Assembly (NCBI GenBank): GCA_902749685.1 | Contig: CACVKW010000872.1 | Coordinates: 1 to 57,451, forward strand | Origin: Olavius sp. associated proteobacterium Delta 1 | Lineage (GTDB): Bacteria; Desulfobacterota; Desulfobacteria; Desulfobacterales; JAFDCJ01 | Direction of reading: 5' to 3' | Length of the DNA: 57,451 nucleotides | Program-made: the position numbers and the translations under genes | Shown: positions 1-7,479 of the stretch, one piece after another | How positions within the stretch are numbered: position 1 is the stretch's first letter | How the letters are laid out: each line of letters opens with the position of its first letter | The notes under the pieces: generated by a model | What the model was told of the DNA's origin: nothing | Database searches by the model: none | What the model saw: the letters and a program-made list of their open reading frames with translations, nothing else

Positions 1-63
1 ACAACCACCCTACATATAAGGAGGATTTTTTTCAATGACTCGTATTATTACTCACTTTATGAC

Positions 64-474
64 TCATTCTAAACCCGTTTTTGGACAAGAGTGATATTTT
101 AGAGTTCGGTTATGGGCCAAATAGTTGCGCCATGTCTTTACTAATGCTTTATCTTTGTTGGAAAGATCCTTTTTGAGCTTATTCCACCATGAAAATGATA
201 GGTGATATAGTGAGAACAGGGAACCGGTCAAAAGCATCAAACGGTGGAAGTTGTTTTTCTGTTCTTTTCCCGTCAATCGCTTTTTGACCTTCTCTGGTGT
301 AAACTGATAACTTTCAGCCGCATTTGCAAGTACCACAGGAAAACCTTCCCAAAGCCGGGTATCATTGCTTTTAACTACCTCTGCTAAGGTTTCGTTGACA
401 TCCGGTTCTTCGCTTGTCTCAAACATTTGAAAGCCGAGTTTCGCTAAACTGGTCAGAAGTTTGCTATCATTCAT
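64..474 (-). CDS. Hypothetical partner of a nucleotidyltransferase
   Basis: A 136-residue soluble protein of unknown function. It has no signal peptide or membrane segment and is mostly helical, with a central segment reading ETLAEVVKSNDTRLWEGFPV and an aromatic stretch (LYHLSFSWW) near residue 90. It is translated after, and overlaps by 8 bp, the upstream nucleotidyltransferase gene on the same strand, so the two are almost certainly co-expressed. Such small helical partners beside DUF6036-type nucleotidyltransferases suggest a two-component stress or toxin-antitoxin-like module, but that is inference from the pairing. The C-terminus (HNRTLKYHSCPKTGLE) may be degraded. No specific function is claimed. 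Confidence 0.65.
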   Translation of the reverse strand: MNDSKLLTSLAKLGFQMFETSEEPDVNETLAEVVKSNDTRLWEGFPVVLANAAESYQFTPEKVKKRLTGKEQKNNFHRLMLLTGSLFSLYHLSFSWWNKLKKDLSNKDKALVKTWRNYLAHNRTLKYHSCPKTGLE

Positions 475-1012
475 ATAGACCCTTTTCTCGTAGCAAATTT
501 AAGAAATGATCGATATTTGGTCTTAGTCGATCTTCAGCCACGTCGTAACTTGCTATTTCATGAAAATGCTGGACAAGTCTTTTTATATCAATTTCATTTC
601 GCCGAGCGTCGGCCAATCCAAGGCAATCTTCGAAATCAATTCTGGTTCCTCGCATCAACTTACTGGTAATCAGGTCATAATCGTTCAAGATGCCAATATA
701 AATATGCGAAAATTCTTTCAGGATCGAATGTCTCCCGCCCTTTAGAGGGGATTCCAGCAGTTCTGTCGTGTGAATGAAGTTGCCACGAAAAATATCGAAC
801 TGGAAGTTCTCTCCATCGCGTTTCCATCCAGAGCCGGTTGCCTGTTTGTAGCCAAGCGCCTTTAATTGCTTAATCAAGTAATTATACTCTCTCACCTCGG
901 GAGACATGAAGTCGACGTCTTTTGTAGAGGCTTTCACTCCGATCAAGGTCATGGCCGTACCGCCACAGGCAATAAGGTGCACCTTACGTTTGAGGAATTT
1001 GATTTTTTCCAA
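467..1012 (-). CDS. Nucleotidyltransferase-fold protein (DUF6036/AbiEii-like)
   Basis: A 181-residue protein with the nucleotidyltransferase-fold signature of DUF6036/AbiEii-like proteins: the glycine motif IACGGTAMTLIG near residue 13 is followed by STKDVDF, supplying acidic metal ligands. The rest is helical and contains a DLITSKLMRGTRIDFEDC segment typical of these proteins. Relatives act in abortive-infection or toxin-antitoxin pairs, modifying RNA or protein with nucleotides; the substrate here is unknown. The only in-frame start is a TTG at 1012. Just upstream, another frame encodes DEIIQNG, which would join naturally to LEKIKFLK if one base were added, so the 5' end may carry a frameshift. 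It overlaps the downstream small gene by 8 bp. Confidence 0.7.
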   Translation of the reverse strand: MEKIKFLKRKVHLIACGGTAMTLIGVKASTKDVDFMSPEVREYNYLIKQLKALGYKQATGSGWKRDGENFQFDIFRGNFIHTTELLESPLKGGRHSILKEFSHIYIGILNDYDLITSKLMRGTRIDFEDCLGLADARRNEIDIKRLVQHFHEIASYDVAEDRLRPNIDHFLNLLREKGLYE

Positions 1013-1140
1013 CCGTTTTGTATTATTTCATCCAAAGTATTGCAAAATAATATACATAAATTTGTACGCATATATACAAATATGTTTGGTATTTCCGTGG
1101 ATGTTTTAGCCCTTGAAAAAAATATGGTGTCAAATCTTGA

Positions 1141-1262
1141 CGGGTGCGAGGTCGCGAGACCGTTATCTAGTAATCTGAAAGGAGGTTGGAGCAGCCGACA
1201 AGGCTGCGATCCAGCTGGTGAAAGTCCAGCCGAAACTATGGGGTCAGGGCTTGTGAATTTGT
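1141..1262 (+). other. Candidate structured RNA or intron/mobile-element 5' remnant
   Basis: Three compact hairpins follow one another: GGTC-gcga-GACC near 1149, GCAGCC-gacaa-GGCTGC near 1191-1207, and GCTGG-tgaaagt-CCAGC near 1214-1230. They lie in a non-coding G-rich stretch that ends in ATGGGGTCAGGGCTTG, a phrase I associate with REP-transposase neighbourhoods in deltaproteobacteria. The layout resembles the 5' domain of a group II intron, but no intron-encoded protein follows, so a remnant or a RAYT-associated structured repeat is equally possible. The strand is uncertain. Confidence 0.3.
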
Positions 1263-1265
1263 GAT

Positions 1266-1529
1266 TTAATCCGCCTGCGGCGGACGAGGGTTTAATTCCC
1301 CGCCCCTTGGGGCGATAAAATTTTTCCGATTGATAACCCGTTGCTTGCAGCGGGGCAGTTCATTGGCTTTAACCTGCCTTTGGAAATTTCGCTCTGACGC
1401 CATTTTCTTTCTGATGATTGTCACCCTCCGGCGCACCGATGAGTGAGCTAAACCAAATAAATCTCCAATCTGTATATTTGTATACTTGCTTTCCTGCCAT
1501 AACCAACCATAATGTTGCATAAATAACAT
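1266..1529 (-). pseudogene. C-terminal remnant of a REP-associated (IS200-like) transposase
   Basis: An 87-residue reading frame whose first half (residues 12-45, containing QIGDLFGLAHSSVRRRV and IIRKKM) resembles the DnaA-like helix-turn-helix tail found after the Y1 transposase domain in REP-associated tyrosine transposases. The catalytic HUH and tyrosine domain is missing; upstream sequence is occupied by the ParE toxin frame. The last 25 residues come from a C+G-rich hairpin repeat (CCGCCTGCGGCGG) and are probably not functional protein. It is best read as a decayed tail that inserted next to, and slightly overlaps, the toxin gene. It could instead be a small DNA-binding protein, but no ribosome-binding site supports that. 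Confidence 0.45.
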
Positions 1530-1548
1530 GGCAAAGTGTCGCTTATGG

Positions 1549-1839
1549 TCACTCCCTTTCTATCCAGTAGTCCGGGCGACGTCGAAGGTCGGCAACTGCA
1601 ACGATGCGTACGAAACCAGACTTGACTTGATAAATGACGCCAAAGGGAAACCGGTTGACAAGGCAACGATGGGTATTTTTGGACATTGGCGACCATGCCT
1701 CAGGGTATTGGATAATGCGGTCAATTGTTGCGTAGACTTCTTGGGCAAACTCTACACCGAGGCCGTGCCGGCAGTCTTCATAGTACTCAACTGCTCTGTC
1801 AAACTCCGTTTCGGCATGCTCGTGGAAATAGAATCACAT
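1549..1839 (-). pseudogene. ParE/RelE-family toxin, interrupted at codon 2
   Basis: Conceptual translation from the ATG at 1839 gives a 96-codon frame reading FYFHEHAETEFDRAVEYYED, then FPFGVIYQVKSG and ending DLRRRPDYWIERE. This is a complete ParE-type toxin: N-terminal helices, and a C-terminal beta-sheet with the usual FPFGVIY and RRPDYW signatures. The second codon is TGA (1836-1834), and no plausible in-frame start follows, so it cannot be translated normally. Changing base 1836 alone would give ATG AGA TTC and restore the start. The same change would restore the antitoxin stop codon, so one substitution appears to have broken both genes. Intact family members inhibit DNA gyrase or cleave mRNA. 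Confidence 0.75.
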
Positions 1840-2069
1840 TTCCCATGCTTTGTTCGAATTTTAGCGAAGACTTCTTCACCGGGGACCAGCTTAGCCGTGC
1901 CTTCCTCAATTTGCGACACGCGAAGCTCTGCTTCCTCTGCCCAAAGGCGATCGATTTCCTCATCGATTGGAAGGTTGAGGCTCGTCAGAAGCTTCTCAAC
2001 CAAGCTCAGACGGACGTCTGCCGGAAGGAATAGGGAATTTTCGATAATTCTGTCAGTTGTTGTCGCCAT
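1752..2069 (-). CDS. Antitoxin of a ParE-type module (TIGR02574 family), read-through C-terminus
   Basis: Residues 1-77 match the short addiction-module antitoxin family TIGR02574: MATTTDRIIENSLFLPADVR, then a helical segment with LPIDEEIDRLWAEEAE, ending LVPGEEVFAKIRTKHGK. Members are about 75 residues, bind the ParE toxin and repress their own promoter. Here the frame runs on for 28 more residues that overlap the toxin in another frame, because the expected TGA at 1838-1836 reads TGT. The natural overlap would have been ATGA. The first 77 residues could still fold, so the protein may be partly functional, but its partner cannot be made from the sequence as given. A well-placed GGAGG lies just upstream of the ATG. 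Confidence 0.75.
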   Translation of the reverse strand: MATTTDRIIENSLFLPADVRLSLVEKLLTSLNLPIDEEIDRLWAEEAELRVSQIEEGTAKLVPGEEVFAKIRTKHGKCDSISTSMPKRSLTEQLSTMKTAGTASV

Positions 2070-2289
2070 ATTGATCCTCCATTACTGGACTATTTAAACA
2101 TAAATCACAAGCCAAGACAATAATGATTCAAAAGCGCAGAACGTTTTCGGATAACCAGCGGGCCAGATGCCTTTCAGGTTTAGCACGGCACTTTACGTAA
2201 AACCGCATATTTTTTCCCGCCGTGCCGCGGCGAAGCCATGCGAAGATGGTTCTGGCTCCGGGTAGAAACACCGGTTACCCGGCGGTCGG

Positions 2290-2430
2290 GATAGAAATAC
2301 GGCGCACGCAGTGTTAGGTGGGGAGTTTCCGACACGCACCCTTTCGGTTGTGCGGCGGATTCCTAGTTCCACCATAACCCATGTTTCCGTAAGCCCCCCT
2401 ACGATCCCGGACGGTCGGATTTCTCCCGCT
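2290..2430 (-). repeat. Mobile-element remnant with the GGTGGGGAGTTTCC signature
   Basis: On the minus strand this stretch reads through CGTAAGCCC's complement, a CCGCCGCACAACCGAAAGG segment and then GGAAACTCCCCACC. The 14-mer GGTGGGGAGTTTCC (2317-2330) and the 9-mer CGTAAGCCC (2388-2396) recur in the same order and strand at 14282-14295 and 14298-14306, where they are only 2 bp apart instead of 57. This is a dispersed element with an internally deleted second copy. Its parent element is not identified with certainty; group II intron or RAYT-type flanks are possible. Confidence 0.45.
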
Positions 2431-2460
2431 CAGGCGGGATTCTGACCTTGGCTTGAGGGC

Positions 2461-2520
2461 AGACAAAGGGATCACGTCTTCATTCTTGATATTGAGTAAA
2501 GAATGAAGACCCCTTTGTCT
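2461..2520. repeat. Long palindrome
   Basis: Arms AGACAAAGGG plus GTCTTCATTCTT (2461-2470, 2476-2487) are exactly complemented by AAGAATGAAGAC plus CCCTTTGTCT (2499-2520), with a 5-nt bulge on one side and an 11-nt loop. This would form a cruciform or hairpin with 22 paired bases. No T-run follows, so a simple terminator is unlikely. It looks like a miniature repeat. Confidence 0.75.
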
Positions 2521-2739
2521 TTTGTAACTTGTGTCCACCCTTAAATTCTGGATATTGGTTCCAAGACAAGGCCGCAATCCCGCTAACGGGATTTCTACCT
2601 CAGGCCAAGTGGGCCTATGTCGAGGACCGAAAAAATCGACAACCGCCATAAAGGTTCGAAAAGAAGGGGGAATTTTTAATTGCAAACATGAACAAAGTTT
2701 TGTAAAGTTAATCAGCTATGAACAGGGATTATATTTAAA

Positions 2740-3009
2740 ATGCCAACGGTTTTAAAAATCGGTTCATTACCCGCAGCCATAAAAGCATGGGCTGAAGGGA
2801 GGACTATTTTTCTCGAACTGACAGACGGCAGGCTCATCGGATTTCCGGCTGACAGGTTTAAAATTTTAAAGAAAGCATCAACAGAGGAACTAAAAAAAAT
2901 CAGTCTGCGCTTAAACGGTTTTGCCCTTCGATGGGAAAATTTGGACGAGGACATTACCGTTCCCGGAGTTGTCGCCGGTAATTTTCAACTTCCTTTAGAA
3001 TCTGAATAA
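2740..3009 (+). CDS. DUF2442 domain protein
   Basis: An 89-residue protein matching DUF2442: a small beta-strand core with FLELTDGRLIGFPADRF at residues 24-40, the helical KKASTEELKKISLR segment, and the diagnostic LDEDITVPGVVAG at 68-80. DUF2442 proteins are often adjacent to DUF4160 proteins in toxin-antitoxin-like pairs, although no DUF4160 gene is visible here. It stands alone between the repeat region and the oppositely oriented ASKHA gene. The ribosome-binding site is weak. Function unknown; a DNA- or protein-binding antitoxin-like role is only an inference. Confidence 0.75.
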   Translation: MPTVLKIGSLPAAIKAWAEGRTIFLELTDGRLIGFPADRFKILKKASTEELKKISLRLNGFALRWENLDEDITVPGVVAGNFQLPLESE

Positions 3010-3033
3010 GCCATATTGAACCACAACATTTGA

Positions 3034-4593
3034 TTATTTCTCGTCCGGCTTAACTTTCACAGACGGAAACAGGGCTGCATTCGTGTGCGGTATGAATTTA
3101 GCCGCGCTGAAGCGGTTCATAAAATCCTGATTGACGTTAAGTTCCAGGTAGGTGATGCGGTCCCGAATACGATTGATTTCTGCCAGGCTGTCCTCTGATG
3201 TCAATGCCAGGGTAGCGCCGCCCAGGGAACTGTTGCCAAGCGGTTTGTAGCTTGCCAGAGGCAGATCCGGCATCATGCCGATGGTGATGGCCGAACGGGG
3301 ATCGATGAATGAACCAAATGTTCCGGCCACGTAAAAGGTGGTCAAATTTTTCAGCTCCATGCCGACCGACATGGTAATGGTCTCCAGGATAGTGTACATG
3401 GCGGCCTTGGATCGAATCAGACTGTCCAGATCCGCCTGGCTGACGGTCAGATCGGCGCCGCTGGCGGACTGATCAGCCGGTATCACGACCAAATGCATCA
3501 AGCCATCAATTTTCTTCAACCGTTTGCCGCAAACCGCCGGTATCAACTTGCCGCGGATATCCAGCATGCCGGATAAATATAGCTGGGCGGCCAGATCGAT
3601 CACCCCGGAGCCGCAAATACCTTTGGGCGCGTTATCTTCAATGGTGTGCAGGTCAAATTCGCGGGTTGGCGGATCGATGGATATTTTATCGACCACTCCC
3701 GGGCCCGCCATCATTCCCATTTTGGTCACCCCGCCTTCAAGGGCCGGTCCGGCCGCTCCGGCACAGGCGATTAACCAGTTATGGTTGCCGACCACGACCT
3801 CGGCGTTGGTTCCCACGTCAACTAAAATCGCCGTATCTGATGCGCAATGAAGTCCCGCGAAAAGAATGCCGGCAATCATATCTCCGCCAAAATAACTGCC
3901 GATATTTGGGAAAACGAATATCCTGGCCGCGGGATTTAACTGCAGGCCGAGTTCCGCGGCTTTTAAAATTCCGGGTCTATTCACCACCGGAATATAAGGC
4001 TCGCGGATAATCCAGCGGGGATTGAGCCCCATTAACAGATGGGTCATGGTCGTGTTGCCGGCCACAGCCAGGGCATAGATATCTTGCGGTTCCATCATCT
4101 TTGACTGACACAAATCCTTAATGGCGTTGTTCAGCCCGGTTATGATGAGATCATTAAGCTTTGTCAATCCGTCAGAAGAATCAGTGAAATGAATCCGGCT
4201 TAGAATGTCGGGACCGATGGTTAACTGGGGATTGTCAAAGCCGGACTCGGCCAATGTCTGGCCAGTGGTAAGGTCCAGCAGGCGCAGCACGACCCGTGAA
4301 GTTCCAAGATCTACCGCCAGACCGGCGACCGGTCGCTTTTCACTAGCACCCTGAATTCCAACCACCAGCCACTGGTAAACATCTTTAAATAGTGTGCACC
4401 GGACGTTGAAATCGTTTTGTCGCAGAATATCGGGCAGCTTCTTTATAAGGTCGAAGTCGATATGAATGGCAGCATCCGTTTGCAGGGTGGTTCTTAGCGC
4501 TGAGATGAGCCGTTCAGTATCAGCGGTATTGTCCTGCAAAGATGGCGGGGGCAGCGATATGGTTTTAATCCAGGGTGAGTCGGCGTTATTCAT
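3034..4593 (-). CDS. RACo-like ASKHA (DUF4445) corrinoid-protein activator lacking the ferredoxin domain
   Basis: A 519-residue ASKHA-superfamily protein like the reductive activators of corrinoid methyl-transfer proteins (RACo), which use ATP to drive reduction of inactive cob(II)alamin. The RACo linker (SLPPPSLQ at 13-20) and middle domain (KKLPDILRQNDF) precede the first phosphate loop GLAVDLGTS (91-99). AGNTTMTHLLMGL (178-190) and the second loop LVDVGTNAE (257-265) follow, with GICGSGVIDL and VAGTFGSFIDP further on. Family members normally start with a [2Fe-2S] ferredoxin domain of about 100 residues. None is encoded here, because the sirtuin gene ends 3 bp upstream. Electrons must therefore come from a separate protein, or the role differs. 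It is probably cotranscribed with the sirtuin. Confidence 0.85.
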   Translation of the reverse strand: MNNADSPWIKTISLPPPSLQDNTADTERLISALRTTLQTDAAIHIDFDLIKKLPDILRQNDFNVRCTLFKDVYQWLVVGIQGASEKRPVAGLAVDLGTSRVVLRLLDLTTGQTLAESGFDNPQLTIGPDILSRIHFTDSSDGLTKLNDLIITGLNNAIKDLCQSKMMEPQDIYALAVAGNTTMTHLLMGLNPRWIIREPYIPVVNRPGILKAAELGLQLNPAARIFVFPNIGSYFGGDMIAGILFAGLHCASDTAILVDVGTNAEVVVGNHNWLIACAGAAGPALEGGVTKMGMMAGPGVVDKISIDPPTREFDLHTIEDNAPKGICGSGVIDLAAQLYLSGMLDIRGKLIPAVCGKRLKKIDGLMHLVVIPADQSASGADLTVSQADLDSLIRSKAAMYTILETITMSVGMELKNLTTFYVAGTFGSFIDPRSAITIGMMPDLPLASYKPLGNSSLGGATLALTSEDSLAEINRIRDRITYLELNVNQDFMNRFSAAKFIPHTNAALFPSVKVKPDEK

Positions 4594-4596
4594 TTG

Positions 4597-5343
4597 CTAT
4601 ATTTTCGATTCCAGCGCCAGTATTATCCGGTTCATGACTTCACCGGCTTTGCCCATAATCAGATAGTCACTGATCTCAAGGGTTAGCGGAGTTTTTTCCG
4701 GATTGATTTCAACGACTTTAGCACCGGATTCTTTGGCATATACCGGCATTAGAGCCGCCGGTTGCACCACGGCGGAAGTGCCAACCACCAGCATCAGATC
4801 ACAATCGGAGGCAGCCTGTCGCGAGCGCCACATGGCATCCTGGGGGATCATTTCACCAAAAAAGACGGCATCCGGCCGTAAGATCCCGCCGCAACTGCAT
4901 CGGGGGGGGATTTCTGAGATGTCCACTTTGCTGGTTTCATATTTTTGGCTGCAGTCCATGCATCGCTGCCAGGCAAAGCTGCCGTGAAATTCGATTACAT
5001 CCGTATTGCCGGCTGCCTGGTGCAGCCCGTCGATGTTCTGGGTGATAACGGTTGTTAATTTCCCCATTTCCTCCAGCTTTGCCAGCCCCTTGTGGCCGTC
5101 ATTGGGGCTGGCCGTGTCCAGGGTTTCTTTCAAATCTTTGACAAGCAGGTTCCAAACCCGGGCAGGATCGCGCATAAACGCATCAATATGGGCGATTTCC
5201 ATGGGGTCGAATTTTTCCCAGAGTCCACCTTTGCCCCGGAAGGGTGGAATCCCGCTTTCAGTCGAAATACCGGCACCGGTCAATGCCACCACATTGCGGG
5301 CGGCAGCCAAGTCATCAGCAGCCTGTTTGATCAGATCATCCAT
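4597..5343 (-). CDS. cobB: NAD-dependent protein deacylase, sirtuin family
   Basis: A 248-residue cytoplasmic sirtuin that removes acyl groups from lysines using NAD+, giving O-acyl-ADP-ribose and nicotinamide. Visible motifs are GAGISTESGIPPFRG (23-37) for NAD binding, TQNIDGLHQAAG (101-112), catalytic His in EFHGS (near 120), zinc cysteines in CMDC and CSCG (128, 131, 149, 151), and VVGTSAVVQPAA. The frame extends 36 codons upstream, but the ATG at 5343 is preceded by GAGGTGAG at ideal spacing and begins the conserved domain, so that start is used. The ASKHA gene starts 3 bp after its stop. Its neighbours AcuB-like and AcuC-like proteins suggest control of acetylated enzymes such as acyl-CoA synthetases. 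Confidence 0.93.
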   Translation of the reverse strand: MDDLIKQAADDLAAARNVVALTGAGISTESGIPPFRGKGGLWEKFDPMEIAHIDAFMRDPARVWNLLVKDLKETLDTASPNDGHKGLAKLEEMGKLTTVITQNIDGLHQAAGNTDVIEFHGSFAWQRCMDCSQKYETSKVDISEIPPRCSCGGILRPDAVFFGEMIPQDAMWRSRQAASDCDLMLVVGTSAVVQPAALMPVYAKESGAKVVEINPEKTPLTLEISDYLIMGKAGEVMNRIILALESKI

Positions 5344-5559
5344 GCTCACCTCGTTCAAGTTAAAGGGACGTGTCGGGTAATAGCTGGTAGGGATTATACG
5401 GTTCAAAAGCGCTTCATATTTTTTTTTGAAGAAAAACGCCAATGGTCTCATAAATTTTCATGCAAGATTCAAATAGGGAATGTGGCACCTAACAACCGCG
5501 ATACGACTTCTGCATCCCGCAATCTATACGCGGTAAACCGCACCGCGCAACACGCAACG

Positions 5560-6399
5560 CTATAGCTCGAACTCCATATTTTCTGCCACCCCTACGCAGG
5601 CCAGGTTACTTCCATTAGCTGCGATGCGGTTGCTGCAATCATTGACGATTTTATCCATTTCTTGATCGGTTCGTTCCTGGTTCAGATGAAACAGGCCCAG
5701 CTTTTGTACCGCGGCTTGTTGGGCCAGGTCGAGGGCATCGGTATAATCCGAGTGCCCCCAATCCATAAACGTTTTATATTCTTCAGGGGTGTATTCGGCA
5801 TCATGAATCAGAAGATCCGCACCGCGGGAGAAATTCAGATAATCTTCAAAAGATAGTCCGCCGGGGTGAATATATCCCAGTTCGTTGTCGGTTAAAAATA
5901 CAAAAGTTTTGCCGTCTTCAATGAATTTATAACCGCTGCCTCCGTTGGGATGGCTGAGTGCAATGGGCACGACGCTGACAGAGCCAATATCAAACTTCGT
6001 CGGGCAGGCATCCGGATAAGAAATTTGAGCGGTTATATCCGAATATTTTACCGGAAAATTAGGTGGTGCCATGACTTTGGACAGGATGGTTTCGACAAAT
6101 TTACTGTGAAACGGGCAGCCGTGCATCCGGATGGTGGATTTTTTGAAATAAAGGGGCTTAAAAAAGGGAAAGCCCATCAAATGATCCCAGTGGGCATGGG
6201 TAAAAATAAAATTGAGATCAAAATATTTTTCATCGGCCAGTTGATTGCCAAGTCTGCGAATACCGGTCCCCGCATCAATAATTATTATCTCACCGCTTTT
6301 GGTCCGGATTTCCAGGCAGGTGGTGTCGCCCCCGTACTTTAAATATTCCTTGCCGGAAACCGGAATGGATCCTCTTGAGCCCCAGATTTTTATGTTCAT
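5560..6399 (-). CDS. Metallo-beta-lactamase-fold hydrolase
   Basis: A 279-residue cytoplasmic protein of the metallo-beta-lactamase superfamily, close to the group that begins with KIWGSRGSIPVSG and binds two metals. The metal motif HAHWDH is at 68-73. Further ligands lie in LSHPNGGSGY and FLTDNELGY, and DAEYTPEEY plus DWGHSDY appear near the C-terminal third. Family members include phosphodiesterases and RNA-processing-like hydrolases, often regulated by cyclic-nucleotide or response-regulator partners; the substrate cannot be read from sequence. The ATG at 6399 opens the conserved domain. It is a separate minus-strand unit, 108 bp or more from neighbours on the sirtuin side. Confidence 0.85.
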   Translation of the reverse strand: MNIKIWGSRGSIPVSGKEYLKYGGDTTCLEIRTKSGEIIIIDAGTGIRRLGNQLADEKYFDLNFIFTHAHWDHLMGFPFFKPLYFKKSTIRMHGCPFHSKFVETILSKVMAPPNFPVKYSDITAQISYPDACPTKFDIGSVSVVPIALSHPNGGSGYKFIEDGKTFVFLTDNELGYIHPGGLSFEDYLNFSRGADLLIHDAEYTPEEYKTFMDWGHSDYTDALDLAQQAAVQKLGLFHLNQERTDQEMDKIVNDCSNRIAANGSNLACVGVAENMEFEL

Positions 6400-6459
6400 G
6401 CTTACCCTTTGAATCCTGCAGACGGTCAGTCAGATTGCGCTTCAGTAGTTTATTAAAAC

Positions 6460-6556
6460 TTAAAACACAAATAACAAATCACAGTTTTGGTCATTGGAAA
6501 TTGAAAATTGAGATTTATTTGGAATTTGGTGCTTGGAACTTGGGATTTAGCCATTT
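6460..6556. repeat. Dispersed AT-rich repeat, half copy
   Basis: Contains TTTTGGTCATTGG followed by GAGATTTATTTG, GGTGCTTGG and CTTGGGATTT. The same phrase series occurs at 20790-20960, 43960-44185 and, reversed, at 48235-48320. The two longer copies are palindromic; this one has a single arm. Confidence 0.7.
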
Positions 6557-6603
6557 TTCGTGACAGAGATATTAGAATTTTCAGTTAGTAGAGTTATTTA
6601 AGA

Positions 6604-7479
6604 TCACTTTTGCACCATTTTCCCGTAAATTGTATGCCAAATGCCGTCCTGAGTCCATTGCTTTAATATTTTGACCGGATACCTTTGAAGGGTATTGGCA
6701 ATGTGCTTTGCTTCGCCGCGCATCAGACCGGAAAGGATATATCGTTTTTTGGCAAGAAAACCCTTGCTGTTAACCAGATTCTGCATGACATCGTAGTGAA
6801 TGTTGGCAATCAAAAGGTCGGTGGAATATGCGATCATATCTTCAGCCCGACCCTGAGCGATTACTATCCGATCTTCCAACCGGTTGAGCCGCACATTTCT
6901 TCTGGCGGTTTTGGCCGCCAGAAGATTCAGATCCACTCCGACGATTCGCTCACTTCCCAAGCGGGCGGCAGCCAGGGCCAGCAGGCCGGTTCCGGTCCCG
7001 AGATCTAACACGCTTGAAATTTGCATTGAATCGGCTGCTAATTCGAGGGCCTCCAAACAATCGCGGGTCGTTGGGTGGGTTCCTGTGCCGAACACCAGGC
7101 CCGGATCCAATAGAATAGACAGCTTATCGGTAAACACATCCACACGATCTGCGTCGACCTCCCAGGGCGGCAAAATCCGAAAAGTTCCGTGTTCAAAGGT
7201 GCTAAATTTTTCCCCCAGCCACTGGTTGTAAGGCATACGATAGCTATCGACATACTCTAAATGGGGCTGGCGGTGTAAAAGTTTTTCGATTTGTTGGTCG
7301 GCCGACCTGGAGAAAAACAGGATCGAATCGTTTTCTTCTTCCCAATTGCCGATAAAGTCCCTCTGAAATTTCTGATCGAACAGCTCCAGGCGGCCTTTGA
7401 GATAGTATATAAACAGTTCCTCATAGGGCGTGATGCCGGTTTTTTTCCGGCTATTCTGATGAGCTTGGGGAAGTCTCAT
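6604..7479 (-). CDS. prmA: Ribosomal protein L11 methyltransferase-like (PrmA family)
   Basis: A 291-residue S-adenosylmethionine-dependent methyltransferase. The N-terminal domain (about 100 residues) is followed by the PrmA signature DPGLVFGTGTHPTTRDCLE. The SAM-binding VLDLGTGTGLLALAAARLG and GVDLNLLAAKTARRN, and the catalytic-loop NIHYDVMQNLV, come next. PrmA trimethylates ribosomal protein L11; non-ribosomal substrates are possible because the N-terminal domain is divergent. The frame extends upstream to 7533, but the ATG at 7479 (MRLPQAHQ) is chosen because it limits overlap with the upstream CBS gene to 29 bp. That overlap implies translational coupling with the CBS-ACT protein. Confidence 0.8.
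   Translation of the reverse strand: MRLPQAHQNSRKKTGITPYEELFIYYLKGRLELFDQKFQRDFIGNWEEENDSILFFSRSADQQIEKLLHRQPHLEYVDSYRMPYNQWLGEKFSTFEHGTFRILPPWEVDADRVDVFTDKLSILLDPGLVFGTGTHPTTRDCLEALELAADSMQISSVLDLGTGTGLLALAAARLGSERIVGVDLNLLAAKTARRNVRLNRLEDRIVIAQGRAEDMIAYSTDLLIANIHYDVMQNLVNSKGFLAKKRYILSGLMRGEAKHIANTLQRYPVKILKQWTQDGIWHTIYGKMVQK

Larger units (their letters stand above)
2070..2739. other. Gene-free, repeat-rich stretch
   Basis: No convincing gene. It holds a mobile-element remnant (2290-2430), a CCCGC hairpin at 2424-2438, a long palindrome (2461-2520) and a second hairpin AATCCCG-ctaa-CGGGATT near 2576. Reading frames of 60-123 codons here are translations of these repeats. Confidence 0.7.

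Noticed and set aside
866..1264. Plus-strand reading frame of 132 codons
   Set aside because: Its first part is antisense to the nucleotidyltransferase, and the rest is translation of the hairpin-rich element.
1528..2097. Plus-strand reading frame of 189 codons
   Set aside because: It is antisense to the antitoxin and the conceptual ParE toxin, both of which match known families.
2314..2685. Minus-strand reading frame of 123 codons
   Set aside because: It translates several repeats and palindromes and has no domain-like pattern.
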